From the NCBI RefSeq assembly GCF_009720145.1, contig NZ_CP046252.1, positions 1-64,000 of the forward strand: DNA of 64,000 bases, in the 5' to 3' direction. The position numbers and the translations under genes were made by a program. Origin of the DNA: Sphingobium sp. CAP-1. Lineage in GTDB: Bacteria; Pseudomonadota; Alphaproteobacteria; Sphingomonadales; Sphingomonadaceae. Under the pieces are notes generated by a model, which saw nothing but the letters and a program-made list of their open reading frames with translations, was not told the origin of the DNA and did no database searches. Positions 1 through 9,059 of the stretch are shown in pieces; the stretch's first letter is position 1, and each line of letters starts with the position of its first letter.

Positions 1-20
1 CCCGTCGGGGGGCGTAACTG

Positions 21-1445
21 GTGGGAATGAAAAAGAATATGAAGGATAATGTGCGCGTGGTTGCCTGGCAGGACGGAGAGACAGTTCAGGCCGATTCCGG
101 CCTGGAATCCGCCTGGATCAGCATTCGCGCCGGCCTGCGCCGTGACGTTGGCGCTCGGATGTTCGACCAGTGGCTCAAGCCCGTGGGGCTAGGCGACTAT
201 TGCCGCGAATCGCAGACGCTGGACCTGTTGGTCGCCAGCGACTTCAGCGCCAATTTCGTGTCCGGCCAATTTGGCGACCGGCTGCGCATGGCATGGCGCA
301 GCGCCGGCGTCGGCGTGCGGGAAGTGCGGATGCGTCGTGCCCCCGATTCGGGCGTGCCGCGCCTGCTGGAAGTCGTGCATGTCGAAACTGCGGCCCCCGC
401 CGCGCCGGTCGACGCCCCGGTCGCCTCCAATTTCCTGCCGCGCCACGCATTCGAAGATTTCATCGTCGGCGACACCAACCGGCTGGCCTTTTCGGCTGCG
501 CAGGCGATGGCGGGCGAGGCGCAGCCGCGCTTCACCCCCTTGTTCATCCATGGCGGCACCGGCCAGGGCAAGACCCACCTGCTGCACGGCATCGCGGCGG
601 CCTTCTCCGCCCATTCGCCGTCCGAGCCGGTACTCTATATGTCGGCCGAGCGCTTCATGATGGAATTCGTGAACGCGATGCGCGCCAATGAGACGATGGC
701 GTTCAAGGCGCGGTTGCGCGCGGCCCGGTTGCTGCTGATCGACGATATCCAGTTCATCGCTGGCAAGGGGTCGACGCAGGAGGAGTTTCTCCACACGATC
801 AACGATCTGATCGACGCCGGCGCGCGCATCGTCGTGACCGCCGACCGGGCGCCGCAAATGCTCGAATCGATCGACGCGCGCATCCTGTCGCGGCTTGCTG
901 GCGGACTGGTTGCCGACATTGCGCCGGCGGGTCTCGACCTGCGGCTCGCCATTCTCGAATCGAAGCGGCTGGTCGCGGGCGATCCGCCGGTGCCCGATGC
1001 GGTGATCGATTTCCTTGCCCGCTCGATCCGGTCGAATGTGCGCGAACTGGAAGGTGCGTTCAACAAGCTGGTCGCTTATGGCCAGTTGACCGGCCGTTCG
1101 ATTGATCTCGACTTTGCGCAGGGGATGCTGGCCGATGCGGTGCGCGCCAATGCCCGGCGCATCACCGTCGACGAGATCCAGAAGGCCTGCGCCGCCCATT
1201 TCAAGATCGATCCGTCCGAAATGCGCTCCAAGCGCCGCGCCCGCGCGGTCGCGCGTCCCCGTCAGGTGGCGATGTATCTGGCCAAGAAGATGACGCCGCG
1301 CTCGCTGCCCGAAATCGGCCGCATCTTCGGCGGGCGCGACCATAGCACGGTGATTCACGCGGTCCGCACGATCGAGGCGCTGCGCGAGAGCAACCCGGAC
1401 ATGGACGCCGACGTGCGCGCCCTGCAACGGCTGCTGGAGGGCTGA
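21..1445 (+). CDS. dnaA: Chromosomal replication initiator protein DnaA
   Basis: DnaA binds DnaA boxes at oriC, oligomerises with ATP and opens the origin. The 474-residue frame has an N-terminal interaction domain (about 28-105), an AAA+ core with Walker A GGTGQGKTHL (about 178-187) and Walker B LLLIDDIQF (about 237-245), and the C-terminal DNA-binding signature GGRDHSTVIHAV. Length is normal for alphaproteobacteria. The first codon listed is GTG at 21; ATG at 27 or 39 is equally possible because the window starts only 20 bases upstream. No cluster of DnaA boxes was noticed nearby, so the origin is probably elsewhere, as is common in this class. Confidence 0.97.
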   Translation: MGMKKNMKDNVRVVAWQDGETVQADSGLESAWISIRAGLRRDVGARMFDQWLKPVGLGDYCRESQTLDLLVASDFSANFVSGQFGDRLRMAWRSAGVGVREVRMRRAPDSGVPRLLEVVHVETAAPAAPVDAPVASNFLPRHAFEDFIVGDTNRLAFSAAQAMAGEAQPRFTPLFIHGGTGQGKTHLLHGIAAAFSAHSPSEPVLYMSAERFMMEFVNAMRANETMAFKARLRAARLLLIDDIQFIAGKGSTQEEFLHTINDLIDAGARIVVTADRAPQMLESIDARILSRLAGGLVADIAPAGLDLRLAILESKRLVAGDPPVPDAVIDFLARSIRSNVRELEGAFNKLVAYGQLTGRSIDLDFAQGMLADAVRANARRITVDEIQKACAAHFKIDPSEMRSKRRARAVARPRQVAMYLAKKMTPRSLPEIGRIFGGRDHSTVIHAVRTIEALRESNPDMDADVRALQRLLEG

Positions 1446-1489
1446 ACGGCGGCTCTGGCGCGTCGCGCGGGAGGCGCTAGGCTGGTGCC

Positions 1490-2095
1490 ATGATTCGCCA
1501 GCTTGCTTTCGCTCTCCTCGCCCTGCTGACCCTCGTTCCGGCCGCTGCCCAGACGCCCGCTTCATCGCCGCCGGCTGATGTCCGGGTGGCGCTGGAAACG
1601 GACAGGGGGCGGATCGTCGTTGTCGTCCATGTCGACAGGGCGCCGGTGACGGCCGGCAATTTCCTGAAATATGTCGATCAGAAGCGGTTCGACGGCACCG
1701 TCTTTTACCGGGGCGTCGGCGCGGCGGACTATGGCTTCGTGCAGGGCGGGGCGCAAAATGATCCGAAGCGAATTCTTCCCCCCATCAGGCATGAGCCGAC
1801 GAGCCAGACCGGCCTCTTCCATGATGATGGCGCGCTGTCGATGGCGCGTTATGCGCCGGGCAGCGCGACCGGTGATTTCTTCATCGTGCTGGGCCGGATG
1901 CCGGCGATGGACGCCCGTCCCGATGCGCCCGGCGACAATCAGGGCTTTGCCGTTTTCGCCCATGTGGTCGAGGGGCTGGACGTGGTGAAGGCGATATTGA
2001 TCGCGCCCAAATCGCCCACCGCCGGCGAAGGCGTGATGAAGGGGCAGATGCTGGAGACGCCGGTGAAGATCGTCACGGCGCGACGGGTGCCTTGA
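1490..2095 (+). CDS. Secreted cyclophilin-type peptidyl-prolyl cis-trans isomerase
   Basis: The 201-residue protein begins with a clear signal peptide (MIRQLAFALLALLTLVPAAA, cleavage near residue 20), so it should act in the periplasm on proline bonds of exported proteins. The cyclophilin fold is visible from VALETDRGRIVV through APVTAGNFLKYVD, FDGTVFYRGV and FVQGG to the C-terminal VVEGLDVVKAI. It starts 44 bases after dnaA on the same strand. Its 3' end overlaps the convergent symporter gene by 23 bases (2073-2095), so the two transcripts share an antisense end. The family call is firm; the specific clients are unknown. Confidence 0.9.
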   Translation: MIRQLAFALLALLTLVPAAAQTPASSPPADVRVALETDRGRIVVVVHVDRAPVTAGNFLKYVDQKRFDGTVFYRGVGAADYGFVQGGAQNDPKRILPPIRHEPTSQTGLFHDDGALSMARYAPGSATGDFFIVLGRMPAMDARPDAPGDNQGFAVFAHVVEGLDVVKAILIAPKSPTAGEGVMKGQMLETPVKIVTARRVP

Positions 2096-3314
2096 GGCCG
2101 GCCTGATCCACGATCCGCGCCGCCGCCATGTCGGCGGTGACATTGCCGACGGTGCGGAAGATGTCGGGCACCGTCTCGACTGCCAGCAACAGCGGCAGCG
2201 CCTCCACCGGCACCCCCATGGCCAGGCAGATGGGTCCGGTGGTGGTGAAGAAGGTGATCTGGCTGGGCAGGCCGACCGCCGCTAGGCTGACCAGCGCGGC
2301 CACCGCCACGCCCATCACCAGTTGCGCCGGGCCGATCGTCACCCCGTTCATCGCCGCGACATAGAGGGCGACGCCCAGATTGGCGGGCGGGCTGGTGATG
2401 CGGAACAGCGATATGGCGAGCGGCAGGACGATGCTGCGCGTGGTTTCGCGCACCTCCAATGGCCCATCGCTCGCCTGGATCATCGCGGGCAGGGAGGCGA
2501 TCGAACTTTGGGTTGAAAAGGCGATGGCCTGGGCGGGCAGGGCGGCCCGCAGGAAGCGGCCCGGCGCGATCCGCCCGGCGATCACCGCCAGCGGATAGAC
2601 CAGCAATGTGATTGCGGCGCAGAGCAGGACGATGAAGCCGATATAATGGAGCAGCGCCCCGGCGGTGGCGAGGCCCGATCGCGCGCCCGCCACCAGCGCC
2701 AGCGCGAACACGCCGACCGGGGCCAGCCACAGCACCCAGCCGACCAGGACCAGCAGCGCGTCGGCCAGCGCCTGAAAGAAGCCGGTGAGCGCCTCGCGCC
2801 GGTCGGCGGCGATACGGGTGACGGCAAATCCGAACAGCAAGGCGAACAGCACCACCGCGACCACTTGCCCCTCACTCGCGGACTTCAGGGGATTGACCGG
2901 GATGAAGCCCAGCAGCCATTGCGCGGAGGGACGCACATCCGGCACCTCCGCCACCTTTTCCGTCCCCGCGAGCGCGCCGACCGCGCCCGGCGGCACTGGC
3001 CAGAGGTGGAGCAGCAGCGGCCCGATCAGCGCCGCGACCGCCGCCGCGCCAACGAGCAGGATGGCGAACAGCGCGATCGCCCGGCCGGCCATGCCGTTGG
3101 TTCGCGCCGTGGTCGCCGCCTGCGTGATGCCCGTCACCAGCAGGGCGAAGATCAGGGGGATGAGCGGCATCTGTAATCCGCCCAGCCACGCCTTGCCCAC
3201 CGGCTGGGCGATGGCGACGGCCTCCGCTTCCCACGCGCCGCCCCATTCGGCCAGCGCAATGCCGCCCGTCAGCCCCACTATGAGCGCGATCAGAATACGA
3301 ACGGTCAAGGACAT
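2073..3314 (-). CDS. Dicarboxylate/amino acid:cation symporter (SDF/DAACS family)
   Basis: A 413-residue inner-membrane secondary transporter of the sodium/proton:dicarboxylate or glutamate symporter family. About eight hydrophobic segments are visible. The serine-rich re-entrant motif STQSSIASLPAM and the later NLGVALYVAAMNGV segment match the two hairpin regions that bind substrate and ion. It probably takes up C4-dicarboxylates or acidic amino acids, but the substrate cannot be read from the sequence. It is a lone minus-strand gene, converging with the cyclophilin and diverging from the GH1 gene across about 190 bases. Start is ATG at 3314. Confidence 0.88.
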   Translation of the reverse strand: MSLTVRILIALIVGLTGGIALAEWGGAWEAEAVAIAQPVGKAWLGGLQMPLIPLIFALLVTGITQAATTARTNGMAGRAIALFAILLVGAAAVAALIGPLLLHLWPVPPGAVGALAGTEKVAEVPDVRPSAQWLLGFIPVNPLKSASEGQVVAVVLFALLFGFAVTRIAADRREALTGFFQALADALLVLVGWVLWLAPVGVFALALVAGARSGLATAGALLHYIGFIVLLCAAITLLVYPLAVIAGRIAPGRFLRAALPAQAIAFSTQSSIASLPAMIQASDGPLEVRETTRSIVLPLAISLFRITSPPANLGVALYVAAMNGVTIGPAQLVMGVAVAALVSLAAVGLPSQITFFTTTGPICLAMGVPVEALPLLLAVETVPDIFRTVGNVTADMAAARIVDQAGLKAPVAP

Positions 3315-3442
3315 AGGCGTGATTCTTCCCCCCGGCGGCGTCGCCTGATGGCAACGGGTGACAACAGGCTATCCGCTATCGTCGGTGGGGGAACAGGGAA
3401 AATCCCTGCGACGTTGCAATTCTCCCCTTGTATTTTAAATCA

Positions 3443-3456
3443 AGAATTATAATTCT
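3443..3456. promoter_or_regulatory. AT-rich 14-bp palindrome upstream of the GH1 gene
   Basis: AGAATTATAATTCT is a perfect palindrome inside an AT-rich island (about 3430-3470) in otherwise GC-rich DNA. It lies about 50 bases before the GH1 start and about 130 bases upstream of the divergent symporter. It could be an operator for a transcriptional regulator or part of a promoter. No clear -35/-10 pair was assigned and function is inferred only from position. Confidence 0.35.
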
Positions 3457-3507
3457 AAAATAAGAGGGTCGCGCTGCACGACAGACGCGCCGATCGGGGA
3501 GAGAGAC

Positions 3508-4827
3508 ATGCTGGACCGCCGAACCTTGCTTGCCGCCGCCGCGGCCAGCGCCGCCACGCCGGCCTTCACGAAACAGGCTGCACCGTTCGACCCGGCCTTT
3601 CCGCAGGGCTTCCTCTGGGGCGCCGCCACCGCCGCGCATCAGGTGGAGGGGAATAATGTCAACAGCGACATCTGGGCGATGGAGCATAGCCGGCCCAGCG
3701 TCTATGTCGAACCGTCGGGCGACGCGGCGAACAGCTTCAATCTGTGGCCGACCGATCTGGATCTGGTGAAGGCGATGGGCCTCACCGCCTATCGCTTCAG
3801 CCTGGAGTGGGCGCGGATCGAGCCGGCGCCGGGCGAATTTTCGATCGCCATGCTCGACCATTATAAGGCGATGATCGCCGGGTGCCGCGTGCGCGGGCTG
3901 GCGCCGGTCGTCACCTTCAACCATTTTTCGACGCCGATCTGGTTCGCGGCGCAGGGCGGCTGGGCCAATCCGCAATCGCCATCCCTGTTCGCGCGCTATT
4001 GCGACCGGGCGGCGCGCCATCTGGCCGCCGGGATCGATCATGCCCTGACGCTGAACGAACCGAATCTGACCGGCCTCCTCGACATCGTGCTGCCGCCGGG
4101 GATCGGCGCGAAGCTGATGGACGCCGACCGGGCGATGCAGGCGGCGGCGGCCAGGGCGCATGGCGTGGCCAAATTCCAGGCGGGCAACGCGCTGTGGATC
4201 GAGGATGTGCCGACCACTACCGCCAACATGCTGGCGGCGCACAAGGCGGGGCGGGACGCGATCAAGGCGGTGCGGCCCGACCTGCCGGTCGGCGCGAGCC
4301 TGGCGATCATCGACGACCAGCCGGTGGGCCGCAACAGCATCCGCGATGCGATGCGCGCGAAGCTCTACCAACCCTGGCTGCTGGCGGCGCGGGGCGATGA
4401 TTTCGTCGGCGTGCAAAATTATGAGCGGTCGCTGTGGGACGACAAGGGCCGCCTGCCCACGCCCAAGGGGGTGGAGGTCAATGACGTGGGATCGGAAGTC
4501 TACCCGCCCTCGCTCGCCAATGTCGTGCGCTATGCGCATCAGGTGAGCGGTATCCCCGTCCTCGTCACCGAACATGGCGTCAACGCCAGCGACGACGCGG
4601 TTCGCGCGCGGCTGATCCCCGCCGCGCTGACCGAATTGAAGAAGGCGATCGACGCGGGCGTGCCGGTGAAGGGCTATATCCACTGGACGCTGATCGACAA
4701 TTTCGAATGGGTGTTCGGCTATGGCCCGAAATTCGGGCTGCACAGCCTCGATCGCGCGACCTTCGCCCGCACGCCCAAGCCCAGCGCCGCCATATTGGGC
4801 GCGATCGCGCGCAGGAATCGGGTATGA
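3508..4827 (+). CDS. Glycoside hydrolase family 1 (beta-glucosidase-like), probably exported
   Basis: A 439-residue GH1 TIM-barrel enzyme that hydrolyses beta-linked glucosides or galactosides with retention. The acid/base glutamate is E184 in TLNEPN and the nucleophile E355 in VTEHGVN; the conserved FLWGAATAAHQVEG start and the NFEWVFGYGPKFGL end are present. The N-terminus MLDRRTLLAAAAASAATPAF resembles a twin-arginine signal, which suggests export folded to the periplasm. This is unusual for GH1 enzymes, which are usually cytoplasmic. It is monocistronic, preceded by an AT-rich palindrome and followed by a strong terminator. Substrate is not predictable. Confidence 0.93.
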   Translation: MLDRRTLLAAAAASAATPAFTKQAAPFDPAFPQGFLWGAATAAHQVEGNNVNSDIWAMEHSRPSVYVEPSGDAANSFNLWPTDLDLVKAMGLTAYRFSLEWARIEPAPGEFSIAMLDHYKAMIAGCRVRGLAPVVTFNHFSTPIWFAAQGGWANPQSPSLFARYCDRAARHLAAGIDHALTLNEPNLTGLLDIVLPPGIGAKLMDADRAMQAAAARAHGVAKFQAGNALWIEDVPTTTANMLAAHKAGRDAIKAVRPDLPVGASLAIIDDQPVGRNSIRDAMRAKLYQPWLLAARGDDFVGVQNYERSLWDDKGRLPTPKGVEVNDVGSEVYPPSLANVVRYAHQVSGIPVLVTEHGVNASDDAVRARLIPAALTELKKAIDAGVPVKGYIHWTLIDNFEWVFGYGPKFGLHSLDRATFARTPKPSAAILGAIARRNRV

Positions 4828-4837
4828 TCCGGCCACG

Positions 4838-4874
4838 AAAAAGCCCGGCGCTCCATTGGAGCGCCGGGCTTTTT
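4838..4874. terminator. Bidirectional rho-independent terminator
   Basis: A long GC-rich inverted repeat (arms of about 12 bases, loop CATT) is flanked by an A-run on the left and a T-run on the right. It lies between the convergent GH1 and DUF4136 genes and can end transcription in both directions. Confidence 0.9.
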
Positions 4875-4894
4875 CAATCCCGTCCGACTGGACC

Positions 4895-5548
4895 TCAGCC
4901 CTTCTTTTCGGGCGGCAGGGTGATCTTCACATTTTCCCCATTCTGGCCGGGGAAGTTGGTGAACATCGCGTCGATCAGGTTCGGCACCAGATAGGTCAGC
5001 TTGTTCGACAGCGACTGGGCGCTGGCCTTGCCTTCGAACAGGCGGCGGTTATCGGCCGCCCGGTCGATCTTCAGGCTGAGGTCGCTGGTATAGACGGTGT
5101 AGCTGGACACGTCATTATAGCCGGCGCCGCCGAACAGCCAGGGATCATAGAAGCCATAGCCCCAGGGGCGGCCCCAGCGGCCACGAAAGCCCCAGCCGCC
5201 GCCATACATGAAGGGATCGCCGCCAAAACCGCCGGATGAGCGCACCTTTTCCCGGCCTGTATCGACATCATAGGATACGCGCACGATCAGGTCGGCGCGG
5301 GCCGGGTCGCTGGCCGCGACATAGCCGGTCTGGACGAGGCGCTGCCCCACCAGATCGGCATAATGGGCAAATTCCAGCCCGCCGGCGAGCCTGGGATCGT
5401 CGGCGACGACGGTGTAGCTCTGGCCCGCCGGGGCGGGGAGCTGCTGGAAACGGGCGACATCCGCCTTGAACGGGGTGGCGCAGCCCGACAGCGCCACAAG
5501 CGCCAGAGCTGGCGCCGCGAACAGACCGATCTTGTTGAAACGAGCCAT
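4895..5548 (-). CDS. DUF4136 domain lipoprotein
   Basis: A 217-residue predicted outer-membrane or periplasmic lipoprotein. The signal sequence MARFNKIGLFAAPALALVAL ends in the lipobox LSGC, which fixes the start at 5548; the frame stays open 49 codons further upstream, but that stretch does not look coding. The rest matches the DUF4136 pattern: ADVARFQQLPAP, a DPRLAGGLEFAHYADLV segment, ADLIVRVSYDVDTGRE, then a glycine/tryptophan/arginine-rich linker (FMYGGGWGFRGRWGRP) and a C-terminal domain. Function of the family is not established. It ends near the shared terminator with the GH1 gene. Confidence 0.85.
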   Translation of the reverse strand: MARFNKIGLFAAPALALVALSGCATPFKADVARFQQLPAPAGQSYTVVADDPRLAGGLEFAHYADLVGQRLVQTGYVAASDPARADLIVRVSYDVDTGREKVRSSGGFGGDPFMYGGGWGFRGRWGRPWGYGFYDPWLFGGAGYNDVSSYTVYTSDLSLKIDRAADNRRLFEGKASAQSLSNKLTYLVPNLIDAMFTNFPGQNGENVKITLPPEKKG

Positions 5549-5704
5549 GTTTTTACGTCCTGTATCAGGCATGTCGCCTGTGACCTTCTTGCGCTTTGCG
5601 ATAGCAAAACGCAACTGAACATCGTTTGAACGCACCGGCCCACCGAACGGGCGCAAAACCATGTTCCAGACCATCGACGCTGCCGCTTTGGTCAATCCGT
5701 GGAC

Positions 5705-5738
5705 AAAAGAAAAGGGGCCGTCTTTTCGGACGACCCCT
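5705..5738 (-). terminator. Rho-independent terminator after trpS
   Basis: Read on the minus strand this is a 10-bp stem (one G-U pair) with a short A-rich loop, followed directly by TTTTCTTTT. It lies about 70 bases beyond the trpS stop codon and would end the secB-murJ-trpS strand before the DUF4136 gene. Confidence 0.8.
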
Positions 5739-5807
5739 GTGTCTTTGCTGCATCAGATGCGCGCGGCTTTGCGGTTCAGCGCATCAGCCCCCCGGCGCGT
5801 CAGCGCA

Positions 5808-6811
5808 TCAGCGCATCAACCCCATAGCGTCATAAGCGGCGCGCAGCGTCGGCTCGGCTGCGGCCTTGGCCTTCGCCGCGCCTTTGTCGAGGATCGCGTC
5901 GAGCGCCGCGTCGTCGGTGCGCAATTCCAGGAAACGCTCGCGAATCGGCCGCAGCGTTTCGACCAGCACCTCGCCCAGTGCCGGCTTGAACGCGCCAAAG
6001 CCCTTTCCCGCGAACTCCGCGCAGACCGCGTCGGGCGTCCGGCCGGTCAGCGTCGCGAAAATGCCGACCAGATTGCTCGCCTCCGGCCGCCCGGCCAGCC
6101 CTTCGGCGGTTTCGGGCAGTGGTTCGGGATCGGTCTTGGCCTTCTTCACCTTGGTCATGATGGCGTCGTCGTCATCGGTCAGGTTGATGCGGCTCATGTC
6201 GGACGGATCGGACTTGGACATTTTCGCGCTGCCGTCGCGCAACGACATGATCCGCGCCGATTCCCTGGGGATGATCGGGCGGGCATGGTGAACAGGTCGA
6301 CGCCGAAATCGGTGTTGAACTTGGTCGCAATGTCGCGTGCCAGCTCCAGATGCTGCTTCTGGTCCTCGCCCACCGGAACATGGGTGGCGTTGTAGATCAA
6401 TATGTCGGCCGCTTGCAGCACCGGATAGACGAACAGGCCGATCGAAGCGCCCTCGCGGTCCTTGCCGACCTTGTCCTTGAACTGGGTCATGCGGTTCAGC
6501 CAGCCGATCCGCGCGGTGCCGTTCAGCAACCAGCACAGTTCCGCATGGGCGGGGACGCGCGCCTGGTTGAACAGGACGCTGCGGTCCGGGTCGATCCCGG
6601 CGGCGACCAGCGCGGCGGCCATGTCGCGGACGTTGCGGATACGCTGTTCGCGCCCTTCATGCACGGTGATGCTATGCATGTCGGCGAGGAAGAAGAAGCA
6701 CTGGCTCTCGCTGTCCATCTCATCCTGCATCCGCACCCAGTTGCGGATCGCGCCCAGGTAATTGCCAAGGTGCAGATTGCCGGTGGGCTGGATGCCGGAA
6801 AGGACGCGCAT
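5808..6811 (-). pseudogene. trpS: Tryptophanyl-tRNA synthetase with an apparent one-base frameshift
   Basis: TrpRS charges tRNA-Trp and is normally essential. The 5' frame (from ATG 6811) has the HIGH-like TGNLHLGNYLGA, FNQARVPAHAELCWLL and VPVGEDQKQHLELARDIA. The remainder, including GSAKMSKSDPSD and the C-terminal helical domain, is in another frame. The break is at about 6276-6283: the expected Met-Pro-Glu-Pro-Ile-Ile becomes Met-Pro-Ala-Arg because one base is missing in a GGGCGGGC tract. Restoring a base gives 334 residues, the normal length. Everything else looks intact, so a sequencing or assembly error, or a very recent mutation, is more likely than an old pseudogene. It is cotranscribed downstream of murJ (20-base gap). 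Confidence 0.85.
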
Positions 6812-6831
6812 TTCTTTATCCGTTCTTCTCT

Positions 6832-8421
6832 TCAGGTTGCACTTTTGCGGCGCATCAGCGCCTTGATGTCGGACAGCCGATAGGCTCCGGTGACGACGGA
6901 CGCCAGCCCGTAAAGCGCTACGCCCGCGCCGACCAGCAGGGCCAGTGCGCCATAGCGCTGGAGCATGGCCCCGGTCAGCCAGGGATCGAGCAGCCCCTCG
7001 CCGGCCCAGAGCGCCACGCCCATGATGAGCGCGGCGAGCGCCAGCCGGGGCAGGCGGCGGCGCAGTCCGGCGTCGGCGGCGAAATGGCCGCGCTTCACCA
7101 GCGTTCTGTAGAGCATGGCGACATTGACGGTGGAGGCGAGGGCGGTGGCGAGCGGCGGGCCGATATGGCCCAGCCCAAAACGCCCCAGAGTCGGGATCAT
7201 CGCCAGATTGCCGATAATGTTGATGAGGATCGACAACATGGCGTAGCGCACCGGCGTCTTGGTATCGCCGCGCGCATAGTAACCGGGCGTCAGCACCTTC
7301 ACGAGGACGTAGCTGGGCAGGCCGATCGAGAAGGCCGACAGCGCCCATCCGCAGCGCATCGCGTCGTCGGGGGTGAAGCGGCCATATTGGAACAGCCCGC
7401 GCACGATCGGCTCCGCCACGGTCAGGAAGGCGACGGTCGCCGGCAGGGTCAGGAACAGCGCCAGTTCGATGCCCCTGTTCTGCGTCTCCATCGCGGCGGT
7501 TTCCTCGCCCTTCGACAGCATCCGCGAAATGGTCGGCAGCAATATGGTGCCAAGGCCGATGCCGATCAGGCCCAGCGGCAACTGGTTCAGCCGGTCGGCA
7601 TAATAGATATAGGTGATGGAGCCGGAGGCGAGCAGCCAGCCCGACAGCGCCGTGGAGATCAAGAGGTTGATCTGAGACGCGCCCGCGCCGGCGGCGGCGG
7701 GCACGATCAGGCGCAGCAATTCGCGCACATCCTTGTCGAAGCGGGGACGCTTGAGCCGCATCGACACGCCCGCGCGCTTGCACGCCCAGATCAGCCAGAG
7801 CAGTTGCAGCGCGCCGCCGATCGTTACCGACATCGCCTGCACCCGCGCCGTTTCATATTCGTCGGCGCCGTGGAAGAACCAAAGCCCGGCGATCATCGCG
7901 ACGTTGAGCAATATGGGTGCGGCGGCATTGACCCAGAATTTGTCGAGCGAATTGAGGATGCCGCCCAGCAGCGAGGCGAGCGAGATCAGCGCCAGATAGG
8001 GGATGGTGATGCGCGAGAGCGTCACGGCGAAGGCGAATTGCTCGGCGCTCGGATTCTGGCGCGCAAAGCCGCCCGACAGCGCCCAGGTGATCGGCCAGGC
8101 GGCGGCGATCAGGACGGCGGTGAACAGGATCAGCACCGGCAACAGCACCGCGAGCGCGCGCTCGGCGAAATCATAGCCCGCCGGCAATCCGCCTTCGCCC
8201 GCCGCCTTTTTATTGAAAAGCGGAATGAAGGCGGCGGAAAAAGCGCCTTCGGCAAATAGCGCGCGGAACATGTTGGGCAGGCGGAAGGCGACGCCGTTGA
8301 ACGCATCCGACGCGAAGCCCGCGCCGACATAGCGCGCCGCCAGCGAATCGCGCACCAGCGCCAGCACCCGGCTGGCGAGGGTAAGCCCGCCGACCGAGCC
8401 GAGGGCGCGAACGAGTTTCAC
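6832..8421 (-). CDS. murJ: Lipid II flippase MurJ (MviN)
   Basis: A 529-residue polytopic inner-membrane protein of the MOP superfamily that flips lipid II to the periplasmic face for peptidoglycan synthesis. The N-terminus GSVGGLTLASRVLALVRD, then NMFRALFAEGAFSAAFIPLF and the repeated hydrophobic segments, are diagnostic, and the length fits the usual 510-530. Start is GTG at 8421, preceded by an AAGGAAAA ribosome site that abuts the large inverted repeat upstream. Order on the strand is secB, repeat, murJ, trpS. Confidence 0.95.
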   Translation of the reverse strand: MKLVRALGSVGGLTLASRVLALVRDSLAARYVGAGFASDAFNGVAFRLPNMFRALFAEGAFSAAFIPLFNKKAAGEGGLPAGYDFAERALAVLLPVLILFTAVLIAAAWPITWALSGGFARQNPSAEQFAFAVTLSRITIPYLALISLASLLGGILNSLDKFWVNAAAPILLNVAMIAGLWFFHGADEYETARVQAMSVTIGGALQLLWLIWACKRAGVSMRLKRPRFDKDVRELLRLIVPAAAGAGASQINLLISTALSGWLLASGSITYIYYADRLNQLPLGLIGIGLGTILLPTISRMLSKGEETAAMETQNRGIELALFLTLPATVAFLTVAEPIVRGLFQYGRFTPDDAMRCGWALSAFSIGLPSYVLVKVLTPGYYARGDTKTPVRYAMLSILINIIGNLAMIPTLGRFGLGHIGPPLATALASTVNVAMLYRTLVKRGHFAADAGLRRRLPRLALAALIMGVALWAGEGLLDPWLTGAMLQRYGALALLVGAGVALYGLASVVTGAYRLSDIKALMRRKSAT

Positions 8422-8429
8422 TTTTCCTT

Positions 8430-8529
8430 CCCCTCCCCTTCAGGGGAGGGGCCGGGGGTGGGGGCGTGCCCCACATACAGCATTGTGGGGATGGCCCCCA
8501 CCCCAACCCCTCCCCTGAAGGGGAGGGGC
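8430..8529. repeat. 100-bp inverted repeat between secB and murJ
   Basis: Two arms of about 36 bases (8430-8465 and 8494-8529) are near-perfect reverse complements, differing by two substitutions and one indel. Each arm contains its own small palindrome, CCCCTTCAGGGG. The loop is about 28 bases. The element nearly fills the gap between secB and murJ, and its edge touches the murJ ribosome site. It looks like a dispersed extragenic palindrome; in RNA it would form a very stable hairpin that could terminate, attenuate or protect a transcript. Confidence 0.8.
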
Positions 8530-8558
8530 TTTAGGAAGTGAGCGTATCCCATCGTAAA

Positions 8559-9059
8559 TCAGGCGTGGCCGGCCGGTTCGCCCGCGGTCACTTCCATCTG
8601 CTCGGCCTGCTGGAGATAGAGCGCGCCGAAGTCGATCGGCTCCAGCAGCAGCGGCGGGAAGCCGCCGTCGCGGATGGCATCGGCCAGCACGCGGCGGGCG
8701 AAGGGGAAGATCAGGCGTGGTGCTTCGGCCAGCATGAAGGGCTGGACCTGATCTTCGGGCACGTTGCGCATCCCGAACAGCGCGGCATAGAGCAGTTCGA
8801 CGGCAAAGGCGGTGCCCTGCGGCGCGACCGCCTTCACTTCGATCTTCAGCGCGATTTCCAGCACTTCGTCAGCGACGCGCTCGGCGCCGATGTTGAACTG
8901 CACGTCGATCTGCGGCTGGTCCTGCCACTGATAGACGGCCGGCGCGTTCGGGTTCTCGAACGACAGATCCTTCACATATTGGCTGATCAGCGCGATCTGC
9001 GGCGCGGTGTCTGCACCATTGCCGATAGTGGTGGTGATGTGGTCCGTTTCGTCGGCCAT
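8559..9059 (-). CDS. secB: Protein-export chaperone SecB
   Basis: SecB is a cytosolic tetrameric chaperone that keeps preproteins unfolded and hands them to SecA. The 166-residue protein has the conserved QYVKDLSFENPNAP motif near residues 27-40, the VQFNIGAERV strand, and the C-terminal PLLLEPIDFGALYLQQ segment. Length is normal for alphaproteobacteria. Start is ATG 9059. It is the first gene of a minus-strand set with murJ and trpS and diverges from the TimA-like gene across about 190 bases. Confidence 0.95.
   Translation of the reverse strand: MADETDHITTTIGNGADTAPQIALISQYVKDLSFENPNAPAVYQWQDQPQIDVQFNIGAERVADEVLEIALKIEVKAVAPQGTAFAVELLYAALFGMRNVPEDQVQPFMLAEAPRLIFPFARRVLADAIRDGGFPPLLLEPIDFGALYLQQAEQMEVTAGEPAGHA

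Noticed and set aside
1..1500. Origin of replication beside dnaA
   Set aside because: No cluster of TTATCCACA-like boxes or AT-rich unwinding region was seen, and only 20 bases upstream of dnaA are available.
5776..5820. GCGCATCAG direct repeats at the trpS 3' end as a possible CRISPR or tandem array
   Set aside because: The units are only about 9 bases, irregularly spaced, and mostly outside or at the end of the trpS frame. They look like simple slippage repeats.
6194..7783. Apparent fusion protein joining part of murJ's region to TrpRS
   Set aside because: The part upstream of 6811 is only an out-of-frame reading of murJ. The true trpS start is ATG 6811.
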